IMG/VR virus record: IMGVR_UViG_3300049224_000020
Coordinates: 1-20,890 of that record
Origin: a virus
DNA: 20,890 nt
Strand: one strand, 5' to 3'
Shown here in pieces: positions 1-8,541 of the stretch. The notes beneath the pieces were generated by a model, which was given only the letters and a program-made list of their open reading frames with translations, did no database searches and was not told where the DNA came from. The position numbers and the translations under genes are program-made. Each line of letters opens with the position of its first letter. Position 1 is the stretch's first letter.

Positions 1-281
1 AAACCAGATAAGGATACATTACCTGAACCTTCAGTGGCTACTGTGCCTAGAGCTAATGTTGCACTAACAGCATCTAAAAGAAAACTTGCATCGCCACTAA
101 AAGCAATCGTTCCAAGATGCGTAGTTAATACTTGACTAGGTAAAACTACATTTGTTGCACCCTGTACTGTAACTGAACCTAAAGATAAGGTAGCAGATAC
201 AGAAGCTAGTGTTACATTAACACCTGCACTTCCTTCACTTGAAAAGGAATCTTCACTAAATGACAGTAAGCCAAATGACAT
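1..281 (-). CDS. Repeat-rich putative virion/tail protein, N-terminal part (truncated by window edge)
   Basis: ATG at 281 follows GAGGAAATAAA, a good ribosome binding site that overlaps the stop of the LamG protein upstream. The 93 visible residues start MSFGLLSFSEDSF and then become a low-complexity Val/Ser/Thr/Gly/Leu stretch. From residue 28 there are about three units of 21-23 residues, two of them opening VSATLSLGSV and VSATLALGTV and the middle one VLTTHLGTIA. This alternating hydrophobic and small-residue pattern suggests a repetitive beta structure such as a fibre shaft. Its place directly after the fibre and LamG genes fits a tail or host-contact role, but that is inference. The C-terminus lies outside the window, so size and function are unknown. 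Alternatives are a capsid-surface fibre or a secreted adhesin. Confidence 0.75.
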   Translation of the reverse strand, partial: MSFGLLSFSEDSFSSEGSAGVNVTLASVSATLSLGSVTVQGATNVVLPSQVLTTHLGTIAFSGDASFLLDAVSATLALGTVATEGSGNVSLSG

Positions 282-293
282 TTTATTTCCTCA

Positions 294-3200
294 TTAGAAT
301 GGAACAAACTTAGTAGCAATTGCATCATTTCCTATGACCAGAGTATAATTATTACTACTTGCATCTGTAATTGCACCAGTAGAATTTTGGCATGTTAAGA
401 GTTGTGTATTAGTTATTGCAGTCAATGCACTAGTTGGTGCTGTAAAACTACTATCTCCAGAGGTATAAACTGCTGAACCTACAACTACTCTAAAATTAGA
501 TATATATCCATTGTGTGCAAAAGTGCTATGATTAGTTTGTTTAACACCAATCGTTACTTTTTGTTGAGTATAATTAGTAGTAGAAGCATGACTTCCATCA
601 TTAGATGCAGCTCCAGATGAAGAAGTAATCATTACACCATTTTGATAACATCTTAATTGCCCACCATTTCTAACTAATGCAACATGATACCACGTGTTTT
701 CTTGCATCAAGGGTGCAGTTCCAGTTCCATCATTAATAAGTGTGTTACCCCCAGTTGCCCACACAAAGAGTTTACCATGATTAACATCGCCACCTCCACC
801 AATATATATGCCTATACCACCACCACTATAGTTTGTGTCGAATGGCATTATAGTTGCAGCCAAACTACCAGTATATACCCAAAATTCTACTGTAAAATTT
901 CCAGTACCAAATTGCAATGATGCGTGTGAAGGAGTTTCTACATAATCTCCAGTTCCATCAAATTTTGTAGATCCACCAGAAGGATTATCAAATGGACTTA
1001 CATAACTAAATGCCGTATTCCCATTTTCAGTAATCGAAAGACTTGAAGCACTCTCATCAGAAGTTGCAAGTTCAATATTTCTTGTATCTGTTGTTGGACT
1101 TCCTTGAGCGACACTAATAGTTTTATTAGTACCACTATTGTCCACTGTAGGATTACCAGTGCCATTTTGAGCCGTTAGCAATACTGTACCACTTACGGCA
1201 GTTAAAGGTGCTGTTGGTCTAGCAAACCCTGCTGCTGATGTATTTAAAGCTGTACCTTTTACAACTCTAAGATTACTTAATAGCAATCCATTTGAAAGAC
1301 CATATCCACCAGAATAACCTCCTCCAATACGAAGAGCATCATTAGATGAAGGGTTATGATCATAACTATTCCCTGCAACAAAGGACTGACCTGTCGTAAT
1401 AATATTACCCCTAGCACTAGAGTTACCAGAAGCGTATGCTTCATAGCAATTACCATCAAGAAACTGGTAGTGATTAAGCCCATGACGTACATATCTTACA
1501 TGATACCATACATTATTTGTAGGTACTCCAAGAAGCCCATAAAAACCTCCACCAGAGAAATCCCAAAAAGTTAACTGTCTATTAGAAGGAAAATATACAT
1601 GAATACTTTCGGTATTATCTGAAGCATTACTAGGCCCGAAGAATAACAACCATTGATTGCTTCCAGTATTCGCTAATAATTTAAACCAAAAATCTATAGT
1701 CCAATCGCCAGTTCCAAATGACATATCAGAATGTGATACTAATAAATTTTCACTGCTTGCATTAAATAAGTATGAACCATTTGTTACAGTAGTAGCATCA
1801 GAATTTGATCCAACCAAAAGTTTCGTGTTCGTTATAGCAGTTAGGGGTTTAGTTGGAGTAGTAATAAAATTAGAATATGGTTTTGTTGTACTGCCTGCAA
1901 GAGAGCCACCTGTAACCATAGTATAATTTTGATCACTATTATCTGATATAGTTGATCCAGAAGTTGTTTGATTTGTAAGCAAATACGTATGGGCAGCTGG
2001 GAATGATGTATTGACATTTGTAGTAGAAGGATACGTTCCACCAGTTTTTGTAAGTTTATCAGAAGGTGGAGTAAAAGCACCACTATAAACAGATGTACCA
2101 ATTACAAGTCGTGTGTCAGACATATAGCCTTTTGTTTGCCAAACAGTATCACCTTGTGACATCATATGAAGTTGTCCAGATCCATTAGGAAAAATTGCTG
2201 TATTAGCAGTGCCACTAGCAGTTTGAACACCATCTATAAAAACTTTTATAGAACCAGAATTATTAGATAAAGCAATGTGATGCCATTGATTTAAATTAAT
2301 TGTTCCACTGCCAGGAGTATCTGCAAACCCACCTACATAATATACATCTAATGTACCACTTGATCTTCTAGCAAGATATCCAAAATTATTACCATTAGGT
2401 TTTCCCTCAAAAAATACATTATAACTACCATTATTAGTCATGTATACCCATGTTTCTAATGTCCAAGTAGTTCCCCAATTCGGTAAAGAAGTAGGAGTTG
2501 ATAACAATCCAGTAGTTGCAACTGCTGAAGAACCAACATTAGGAGTAGTTGGAGTATAAACAGCAGTGCCTTTTACAATTCTTGCATTTGAAATATAACC
2601 ATTCCAACTTCCACCAGTACCAACAACTCCTCCACCAACTGTTACAGGCGAAGAGGGATTATTAAAATTGTTATTATTACTAACAGAAAAATCTTCAATC
2701 CCATTTACATATGATTTTATAGTTCCACTAGATCTTTGCACAGCAACATGATACCATTTATATAAATCTAAAGTTATTGATCCTGTATGACTAGTTAGTG
2801 TAGTTCCACCATGCACAGTATAAAAATCTAATTCAGTACCAACTGTTTCTAAAACAAAAGAGTTATTTGCATTACCACCATTTTGAGGCCATTGAGCTAT
2901 GATACCATTATAACCATTAGCAAAAGAGTTAGAATAAACCCATGCCTCTAATGTAAAATCACCAGTGCCAAAATGCCAATCATCACTGTCTGCTATTGAT
3001 AAGTAATCGCCAGTTCCATCAAAGTAAAGTGAACCTGAAACTGCAAATGCTAAAGCAAAATTTTGTACTGTTGTGGCAGCATTTGTACCATCAGATATTG
3101 AAAATTGAAGTGAAAAACTACCCTGATGGTCAGTATTTGTAGTTGGGGTTACTTTAAAAAATCTGTTAGTTGTTGATGCTCCTGCTGCTAGTGCAGAATA

Positions 3201-3815
3201 TGTACCATTAGATGTAGCACTGCTTGTTACTGTTGCTGTTGTGCCACCACCATTTGTAAGTGAACCAGTAGACACAGTATATGAATTTTGTAAAACTGTT
3301 CCTTCATCTGCATCTGTAGCTACAAGCTCAATAGATGCGGCAGCACCATCTGTAGCCATTACAATATCTGTTCCTGTTGCAGGGCTTACCAGTGAAGGAG
3401 AAGTATTTACTGTTGCAATTTTGTACCACCCAGATCCATTATAAATGTAAAGACCTTTATTTGCAGTAACTAAAGCTTGTGATCCTGCTGCAGGGGAAGA
3501 TACAGCAACCATAGCAGCAATGTTTGCATAGACAGTTGTACCTGATCCACTGCTACTGTCAGACGAAACTTCACTATCTGTTGTTGAAGATCCATCTGTT
3601 GTTTGCAGTTGAAGCTTTCCATCTGAACTACTTCTTTTGAGAATAACTTTATCAGAGCCAGTACCTATGTGAACTTCACTAGCAATTAATTTCTTAGTAT
3701 TATTACTGGTGTCTTGAACTGTTAAATCATTATTACTATCGGTAACAAGTTTTGTGCTACCAATTTGTATAGGGTCTGATCCTGCTCTTTGACTGCGGTC
3801 TAATGCTTTTGACAT
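294..3815 (-). CDS. LamG (concanavalin A-like) repeat protein, candidate receptor-binding tail protein
   Basis: This 1173-residue protein carries four laminin-G/concanavalin A-like lectin domains at about residues 263-423, 437-580, 681-865 and 949-1120. Three open with F(D/N)-type strands such as YFDGTGDYLSI and KFDGTGDYVET. All share the core pattern GTGxFTxExWVY, WYHVAL, VNG and a closing YISNxRVVxGxAVY. Residues 1-90 are Ser/Thr/Asp-rich and may be the virion-attachment part; residues 91-260 look like an Ig- or cadherin-like beta segment. LamG folds bind sugars or proteins, so host-surface binding is a reasonable inference but no ligand can be named. Domain 2 lacks the opening strand and its preceding linker. 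The start has AGGAAAGAATAA before the ATG, and the upstream gene's TAA touches it. A secreted enzyme is unlikely because no catalytic residues are evident. Confidence 0.9.
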   Translation of the reverse strand: MSKALDRSQRAGSDPIQIGSTKLVTDSNNDLTVQDTSNNTKKLIASEVHIGTGSDKVILKRSSSDGKLQLQTTDGSSTTDSEVSSDSSSGSGTTVYANIAAMVAVSSPAAGSQALVTANKGLYIYNGSGWYKIATVNTSPSLVSPATGTDIVMATDGAAASIELVATDADEGTVLQNSYTVSTGSLTNGGGTTATVTSSATSNGTYSALAAGASTTNRFFKVTPTTNTDHQGSFSLQFSISDGTNAATTVQNFALAFAVSGSLYFDGTGDYLSIADSDDWHFGTGDFTLEAWVYSNSFANGYNGIIAQWPQNGGNANNSFVLETVGTELDFYTVHGGTTLTSHTGSITLDLYKWYHVAVQRSSGTIKSYVNGIEDFSVSNNNNFNNPSSPVTVGGGVVGTGGSWNGYISNARIVKGTAVYTPTTPNVGSSAVATTGLLSTPTSLPNWGTTWTLETWVYMTNNGSYNVFFEGKPNGNNFGYLARRSSGTLDVYYVGGFADTPGSGTINLNQWHHIALSNNSGSIKVFIDGVQTASGTANTAIFPNGSGQLHMMSQGDTVWQTKGYMSDTRLVIGTSVYSGAFTPPSDKLTKTGGTYPSTTNVNTSFPAAHTYLLTNQTTSGSTISDNSDQNYTMVTGGSLAGSTTKPYSNFITTPTKPLTAITNTKLLVGSNSDATTVTNGSYLFNASSENLLVSHSDMSFGTGDWTIDFWFKLLANTGSNQWLLFFGPSNASDNTESIHVYFPSNRQLTFWDFSGGGFYGLLGVPTNNVWYHVRYVRHGLNHYQFLDGNCYEAYASGNSSARGNIITTGQSFVAGNSYDHNPSSNDALRIGGGYSGGYGLSNGLLLSNLRVVKGTALNTSAAGFARPTAPLTAVSGTVLLTAQNGTGNPTVDNSGTNKTISVAQGSPTTDTRNIELATSDESASSLSITENGNTAFSYVSPFDNPSGGSTKFDGTGDYVETPSHASLQFGTGNFTVEFWVYTGSLAATIMPFDTNYSGGGIGIYIGGGGDVNHGKLFVWATGGNTLINDGTGTAPLMQENTWYHVALVRNGGQLRCYQNGVMITSSSGAASNDGSHASTTNYTQQKVTIGVKQTNHSTFAHNGYISNFRVVVGSAVYTSGDSSFTAPTSALTAITNTQLLTCQNSTGAITDASSNNYTLVIGNDAIATKFVPF

Positions 3816-4031
3816 TTATTCTTTCCTAATTTCCATTTCTTTTTCTAGTTTAGCACTAAATACTTCTTTCATTGCCAGGACTTGATCCATTGCAAATTTT
3901 GCATTTTGTTCTTTCTTTTGTATATCTAAAAGATGTGCAAATAAATATTTTTGTGTATCAGTTAAGTCTTCTTGTTTGTATTCTTTTTCGTTCCAAACAA
4001 TTGTTGGTAAAGGTTTTGTTTCTTCAGTCAT
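3816..4031 (-). CDS. Small acidic coiled-coil protein of unknown function
   Basis: This 71-residue protein starts at an ATG preceded by AGGAGAAATA, and its TAA abuts the ATG of the LamG gene. It opens with a short strand-like segment (IVWNEKEYKQEDLTD, residues 11-25) and continues as one charged, probably alpha-helical stretch. Residues 40-70 have heptad-like spacing of hydrophobics. Short proteins of this design (extended N-terminus with a Tyr-Asp/Glu-Leu turn, then a coiled coil) are common beside fibre genes in environmental phages, and the DUF6447-type family is a possible match that I cannot verify. It could be an assembly factor or small structural partner of the neighbouring adhesins; this rests on position only. 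Confidence 0.8.
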   Translation of the reverse strand: MTEETKPLPTIVWNEKEYKQEDLTDTQKYLFAHLLDIQKKEQNAKFAMDQVLAMKEVFSAKLEKEMEIRKE

Positions 4032-4048
4032 TATTTCTCCTATATTAT

Positions 4049-4420
4049 CTATACTCGTGGCCCAAATCTTTCTCTATTCCATTTTTCATCTTTGCCTGGC
4101 TCATTAGGAAAATCATCATCCTCTAGATTAGGCCAATTTTTATGAGTTGGTAAATCTCTTAGAGCTTGTCTATAAGTTTTCCACTCATCAGAAACACTAC
4201 CTCCAGACTCATTGGCAACCGAAACAACATAATCACTTTTTCCTAATGTTTCATTACGTATTTGCCTCCACACAGTTGCCTTGTCTTTTTCTATTGCTTC
4301 TTTAATTTGTTCTTCTGTAAGTGGCTCAACCCAATCAGGACTGTCCTCATCAATAGTTACTCTTGTCATTGTTCCATCTACTGCAATAACTGTACCTGTC
4401 TGTGTTCTTTTTTCTGTCAT
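4049..4420 (-). CDS. Phage tail assembly chaperone-like protein
   Basis: This 123-residue protein is preceded by AGGAAACTACA. Its centre carries the pattern typical of the small tail/fibre assembly chaperone-like family (Phage_tail_APC type): WRQIRNETL at 51-59, SDY at 62-64, then DEWKTYRQALRDLP at 78-91. Residues 1-40 form a short beta-rich lead with a TRVTIDED segment. The tail from 95 is acidic and Pro-rich. In known phages such proteins are encoded next to fibre genes and help fibres fold or attach, which agrees with its place between a 1036-residue fibre and a LamG adhesin. The motif match is read by eye, so the family is fairly secure but the exact client is inference. Confidence 0.82.
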   Translation of the reverse strand: MTEKRTQTGTVIAVDGTMTRVTIDEDSPDWVEPLTEEQIKEAIEKDKATVWRQIRNETLGKSDYVVSVANESGGSVSDEWKTYRQALRDLPTHKNWPNLEDDDFPNEPGKDEKWNRERFGPRV

Positions 4421-4429
4421 TGTAGTTTC

Positions 4430-7400
4430 CTATATATCCTTTAATCGCATAATCCTAAATTTACCATAGAACCCACTGTTGATGTATTGCAAAGTAGAAA
4501 CTCTAATTTTATTTATAAAAGTAGCATCAGTTGAAGACCCTGATGTTCCATCAACTTGAAGTTTCTGAATCCCAAATTCTCGTCTATAGTTATTAGTAAA
4601 TTCAATTTTAAATATGGGGTTATTCGTACCACCACTACTACCTAGTCTTGCAGGTTGATAATATTCAAAATTACCATAGGAAGCTCCATAACCACTGCCA
4701 GTATCACCCATTCCACTAAGACTATACCAACCTGTTGAGCCAGAACTATTATCAGCATCTCTTTCTGCACTTCCATTATAGGAAGCTTGGCTATTGCCCC
4801 CAGTATAATGCCAACCTGCCCAACCTTGTCCAGTTATGTAATTATTATTATGATCTTTCTGTAAGCCATTAGTATAATTGTTAAACCTAATATCCCAATT
4901 TCTTGAACCACCATTATTTATTTGTACATCCCAAAAATAAACTTTATAATAATAGCCTCTTTCCACAGTAATTTCCCAATATAAATCACTACCATTTCCT
5001 TCATATGTAGTAACGTGTTCCCACCCTGATCCTCCTGCATCTTGCCATGTTGGCCTACTACCCCCATTTGATGTAAAAACTTGACCAGATGTGCCAGAAT
5101 TTCCATCACTTTGTAATGTACCTAGTAGATTTAAATAATTAAGTTTTGAAGTACTAGCAGGATCAACTAAATAAGTACTACTATTAATATCAACAAATTG
5201 AGTTGCATAAATTGAGCTTTGTGAATAGACCTGTCCTGTTCCAGTAATCCTAAATTGTTCTGCACCACCTCCAACTACACGAAATGCATAACTAGCACCA
5301 GTTGCTACACGTATATCTTGTGCATATTCACCTGCTGAAGCTTTATCTATAATAAGACCCCAATCATTATTATTGGTAGCAGTTACATATAAAGTAGCGT
5401 CAGTACCATTGTTTGATGTTCCACCATCTATAGAAACTCCTGCGCCAGTACCAGATACAGTTAAAAAATTATCTACAGTTAAAGCACCATTAAGATAAGT
5501 AGTTCCATTGTTGTAAAAGTCATAGCTTGTGTTTGTTGCTCCAACATACATACCTTGACAATGCACATCTTTGTATCGACCCCCACTAGCAAGTCCTAAA
5601 TCTATCTGTTCATTTCTTAACGCCCCACTAGCAGGATTAAGTGGCACAAGTGCATCAGCACTTTGATAAAATCCTATGCCTACATCTCCCCCACCAATGT
5701 GTATTGAACCTGACTCTAGTCCAATATACCCTACAGTGCTGCCATCGTCAGCAAAACGTATCATTTCACCATCGTTACCAGTAAGATTAACAATTAATTG
5801 GGGGCTAGTTTCTGCTGCAATAGTTAATTCATTACCAGGCCGATATACTAAACCACCACCAGAAGTATTGTTGTAAAGAGAAGTATCAAGCGTTCCCACC
5901 AATAAATTCCCAGAGCCATCTAGCCTCATAGCTTCGTTACTGCTACTATCTCCATATCCTGTAAATACGTGCTGATTAGCAATGTATTCTTGTGTGATGT
6001 AAGCACTGGCATTTCTTGCCATTAAGTATACTTCACCTGAAGCAAAAGATACCTGATGCCTTTCTGTTCCATTAGAAACGTCAAGTTTTGTAGCAGGGGT
6101 TATTCCAATGCCAACATTACCACCATTCGTCACAGTTAATCTATCATTCCAAGCACTTGACGCAAAAGTTTGTAAAATTATAGGTTGGCTTTCTGACCTA
6201 ATAACACTTTCACTGCTATCTTGGGTTAAATAAAAACCACCATTTGATCCTGCATTTATTGTGGTTGTTGCAGTTACAGCACCAGTAATATTTAAAGACT
6301 TGTTCATATTCCAAGATGTATCAGCATGAGTATAATTAAAGGTTGCCCCTGCACCCCCTATGGTAATGCCTGCACCATTAGCCGCGGCTGAATCAGCTGC
6401 ATCTGTAGCAATTGAAAAGTTCAAATCATCAATAGCTACTGTTGTGGAATTGATCGTTGTTGTTGTGCCATCTACCTGAAGATTACCTGCAATCACTACA
6501 GTTCCTGTGTTATCGCCATGTGCTGCAGGGTCTATTGTAAAACTTGAGGGGCCACGTAAGTATCCAGATAAAGTTGCGTTAGTTCCTGAAATCGCTCCTG
6601 TAAAGGTAGCCCCTGCTAATGGGGCATAAGTAGATGATGCAGTAGAGCTTGTGAGATAAGAGCTTAGATCAACTTCAGCCCAAGTCAGACCACCAGTATT
6701 ACCAGACTGTGCTTGTAAAAAATAATTGTTAGTGGGAGTGTTGCTTACTTGAAGGATTGCTTCATTAACAGTATTGAGTGCCATACTTGGTTGAGCAACT
6801 TGAGACAAAAGTGCTAATGACCCAAGCCCAAGATCACTTCTAACTTCACTAGCACTCCTACCTTCCACAGATGTACCATCAATCTTGAGAAAGTCATTAT
6901 CAGCTACACCACTAGTAAACACAGGAACTTTACCACTAGTTATTCCTGTAGTTGCTGTAGTTAAAGGTGTAAAAGTAATAACCTCTACTATGTCATTTAG
7001 AGTAGCACCTGCAGTAAGCGTAACTGTAGTGCCACCTGACAATGCATAGTCAGTTGTTTCTTTTAGAAATATACCATTTAAAAATACGTGAGAAGTAGAA
7101 TTAACAGCTAGTGTCGGGCCACTGCTATCTGCAGCTCCACTAAATGCCGTTTGATTGCTACTAGCTGTTTTTGTCCATCTTTGTTGTATAGTACTAAGAG
7201 GAGTATTATTAACAACCAATTCATTGCTTGCATCTAGATATGCAGCTTTACTTGCAGGCTGTGTTACAAATACTTTTTGATTACCTGTGCAAGATATCTT
7301 AGTTGTATTACCTGCAGATGTTTGAAGCACTGTTGTTCTAGCTAAAGTTGTACCACTAGCAGTATACGTACCTATACCTACTTCAAAGTTATTTCCATCA

Positions 7401-7540
7401 GTAATACAATAATATGTTGTATTAGTATTACCTATGTCGGCAAAGGTACGAAAACCATCAACAGCACCAGTTAGGGTAAGTGTACCCTGACCTGTGGTAT
7501 TTGATGTTTCTTTAATTCTGTCTTTTAAGACTAGAGCCAT
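4430..7540 (-). CDS. Tail fibre-like structural protein
   Basis: This is a 1036-residue protein whose ATG overlaps the upstream stop by one base (TAATG), with AGGA just upstream. Residues 1-112 resemble a fibre N-terminal attachment domain (DRIKETSNTTGQGTLTLTGA, then ARTTVLQTSAG). Residues 125-190 hold a module seen repeatedly in phage fibres, with HVFLNGIFLKETTDYALSGG. Residues 355-415 carry the DGTTTTINSTTVAIDD beta-repeat pattern common in marine phage fibres. The middle is Gly/Ser/Thr/Asn-rich and repetitive. Residues from about 830 to the end are aromatic-rich (WEHVTTYEGNGSDLYWEITV) and look like a distinct globular head. No C-terminal S74 peptidase chaperone signature is visible. It presumably trimerises on the virion and contacts the host; the receptor is unknown. 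Confidence 0.88.
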   Translation of the reverse strand: MALVLKDRIKETSNTTGQGTLTLTGAVDGFRTFADIGNTNTTYYCITDGNNFEVGIGTYTASGTTLARTTVLQTSAGNTTKISCTGNQKVFVTQPASKAAYLDASNELVVNNTPLSTIQQRWTKTASSNQTAFSGAADSSGPTLAVNSTSHVFLNGIFLKETTDYALSGGTTVTLTAGATLNDIVEVITFTPLTTATTGITSGKVPVFTSGVADNDFLKIDGTSVEGRSASEVRSDLGLGSLALLSQVAQPSMALNTVNEAILQVSNTPTNNYFLQAQSGNTGGLTWAEVDLSSYLTSSTASSTYAPLAGATFTGAISGTNATLSGYLRGPSSFTIDPAAHGDNTGTVVIAGNLQVDGTTTTINSTTVAIDDLNFSIATDAADSAAANGAGITIGGAGATFNYTHADTSWNMNKSLNITGAVTATTTINAGSNGGFYLTQDSSESVIRSESQPIILQTFASSAWNDRLTVTNGGNVGIGITPATKLDVSNGTERHQVSFASGEVYLMARNASAYITQEYIANQHVFTGYGDSSSNEAMRLDGSGNLLVGTLDTSLYNNTSGGGLVYRPGNELTIAAETSPQLIVNLTGNDGEMIRFADDGSTVGYIGLESGSIHIGGGDVGIGFYQSADALVPLNPASGALRNEQIDLGLASGGRYKDVHCQGMYVGATNTSYDFYNNGTTYLNGALTVDNFLTVSGTGAGVSIDGGTSNNGTDATLYVTATNNNDWGLIIDKASAGEYAQDIRVATGASYAFRVVGGGAEQFRITGTGQVYSQSSIYATQFVDINSSTYLVDPASTSKLNYLNLLGTLQSDGNSGTSGQVFTSNGGSRPTWQDAGGSGWEHVTTYEGNGSDLYWEITVERGYYYKVYFWDVQINNGGSRNWDIRFNNYTNGLQKDHNNNYITGQGWAGWHYTGGNSQASYNGSAERDADNSSGSTGWYSLSGMGDTGSGYGASYGNFEYYQPARLGSSGGTNNPIFKIEFTNNYRREFGIQKLQVDGTSGSSTDATFINKIRVSTLQYINSGFYGKFRIMRLKDI

Positions 7541-7986
7541 TAGCTAATCCTGATAATTGCTGTACTCGTTCCTGCTGCTGGCATTGTTACTGTAAATGTA
7601 CCATTGTCTGATGATTGTGTTGATCCAAAACTAATAATAGCTACAGCTTTATTACTCTCTGAAGAGTTATATATGATGGCTCCATTAGCGTCTATAGTAG
7701 CCGTAGTAAACTGAACATCAGCAAAGTCTACATAAGCAACTGATGCACTTGAACCGCCTGTTACTGTAACTGATGTTAAACTTGCACCACCTGCACTATA
7801 GTTACCTGTGTTGCCTATCTCATCACTATTGCCTGTGACTGCAGAATAGTTAGCTGTAGTTGCATCATATGTTCCTGACTCACCAGATTTAATTAAAGCT
7901 AATTTAAATGTATCTGTTCCAAATGTATGGATACCTTGCAATAACTCTTTTTTAAAAGTATTACAGAGTGCCGTTGTTATTCCCAT
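7540..7986 (-). CDS. Small virion structural protein (unknown precise role)
   Basis: This 148-residue protein is preceded by an excellent AAAAGGAGACTACT ribosome binding site. The N-terminus MGITTALCNTFKKELLQGIH leads into TFKLALI, and then a beta-rich Gly/Thr/Ser domain with VDFADVQFTTATIDANGAIIYN at about 80-101, which must sit in a beta-sandwich-like fold. This 'TALCNTFKKELL-G-H' type protein is frequent next to capsid and fibre genes in environmental phages and is usually annotated only as structural. It lies just after the hairpin at 8009-8036 and one base overlaps the fibre gene, so it may be co-translated with the fibre. A head fibre, a tail tip or a small decoration protein are all possible. 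Confidence 0.8.
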   Translation of the reverse strand: MGITTALCNTFKKELLQGIHTFGTDTFKLALIKSGESGTYDATTANYSAVTGNSDEIGNTGNYSAGGASLTSVTVTGGSSASVAYVDFADVQFTTATIDANGAIIYNSSESNKAVAIISFGSTQSSDNGTFTVTMPAAGTSTAIIRIS

Positions 7987-8008
7987 AGTAGTCTCCTTTT
8001 ATATACAG

Positions 8009-8036
8009 TAAGAGGGCAAGTTTCCCTGCCCCCTTA
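8009..8036. terminator. Hairpin between capsid-decoration gene and next structural gene; weak terminator or attenuator
   Basis: Read on the minus strand, the arms TAAGGGGGCA and TGCCCTCTTA pair over 10 positions with one G-T wobble around an eight-base loop. It lies in the 65-base gap 7987-8051, downstream of the 159-residue gene and upstream of the ribosome binding site of the 148-residue gene. No U-tract follows directly (CTGTATATAAAA), so it is a poor textbook terminator. It more likely causes partial termination or protects the 3' end of the capsid transcript. Confidence 0.55.
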
Positions 8037-8051
8037 ACTAATACTAGCTAA

Positions 8052-8531
8052 TTATGCTAACATATCTCTGACAACTATATCAGCGGTCATGTCACCCATG
8101 TCACTAACATCCATTAGCATTGCCCATACACGAATAGATCCTGCAGTAAAAGATGCACCTCCACCTGTTAAAGTTAAATCTAATGTGTCGGCAGTGCCGA
8201 TGATTAAGTCATCTGCAACTGCAGCACAAGGAGCATAAGCACCATCAGCAGCCCCATCAATATCAAAAGCAGCGACATATTCATTGTCATCTGCCCCTGT
8301 ACCAAGGATAGCTGTGGCGTTAGTACCTGTGTTCATAGTTGCACTAGACATAACCTGCATACCTGCCGCCATAATTTTAGTGTGGGCAGGAATAGTGAGA
8401 CATTGAACAACGTCACCATTTGGGTTAATACTGTTTTTCGTTAGATCAACAGTAGTTTGCACCATGTAAGGGTTTCTACCGATAGAACCATTACCATGTG
8501 CAGCTTCAAGCGTTGCTGTAATTGTAGCCAT
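8052..8531 (-). CDS. Probable capsid decoration/head structural protein
   Basis: This 159-residue, Ala/Gly/Thr-rich, acidic protein has no charged clusters or membrane segments. It lies ten bases after the major capsid gene, with GGGGGTGAATC before its ATG. A central strand-turn pattern (QCLTIPAHTKIMAAGMQVMS, about residues 43-62) and a C-terminal RVWAMLMDVSDMGD segment suggest a compact beta fold. Small Ala/Gly-rich proteins directly after the capsid gene are typically head-decoration or head-stabilisation proteins, and shared transcription with the capsid (promoter at 9780-9807, hairpin at 8009-8036) fits a high-copy virion component. No specific family is recognised; a minor tail protein remains possible. 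Confidence 0.75.
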   Translation of the reverse strand: MATITATLEAAHGNGSIGRNPYMVQTTVDLTKNSINPNGDVVQCLTIPAHTKIMAAGMQVMSSATMNTGTNATAILGTGADDNEYVAAFDIDGAADGAYAPCAAVADDLIIGTADTLDLTLTGGGASFTAGSIRVWAMLMDVSDMGDMTADIVVRDMLA

Positions 8532-8541
8532 GATTCACCCC

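Noticed and set aside
294-7540. Diversity-generating retroelement targeting the fibre or LamG gene
   Set aside because: No reverse transcriptase and no template/variable repeat pair are visible in the window.
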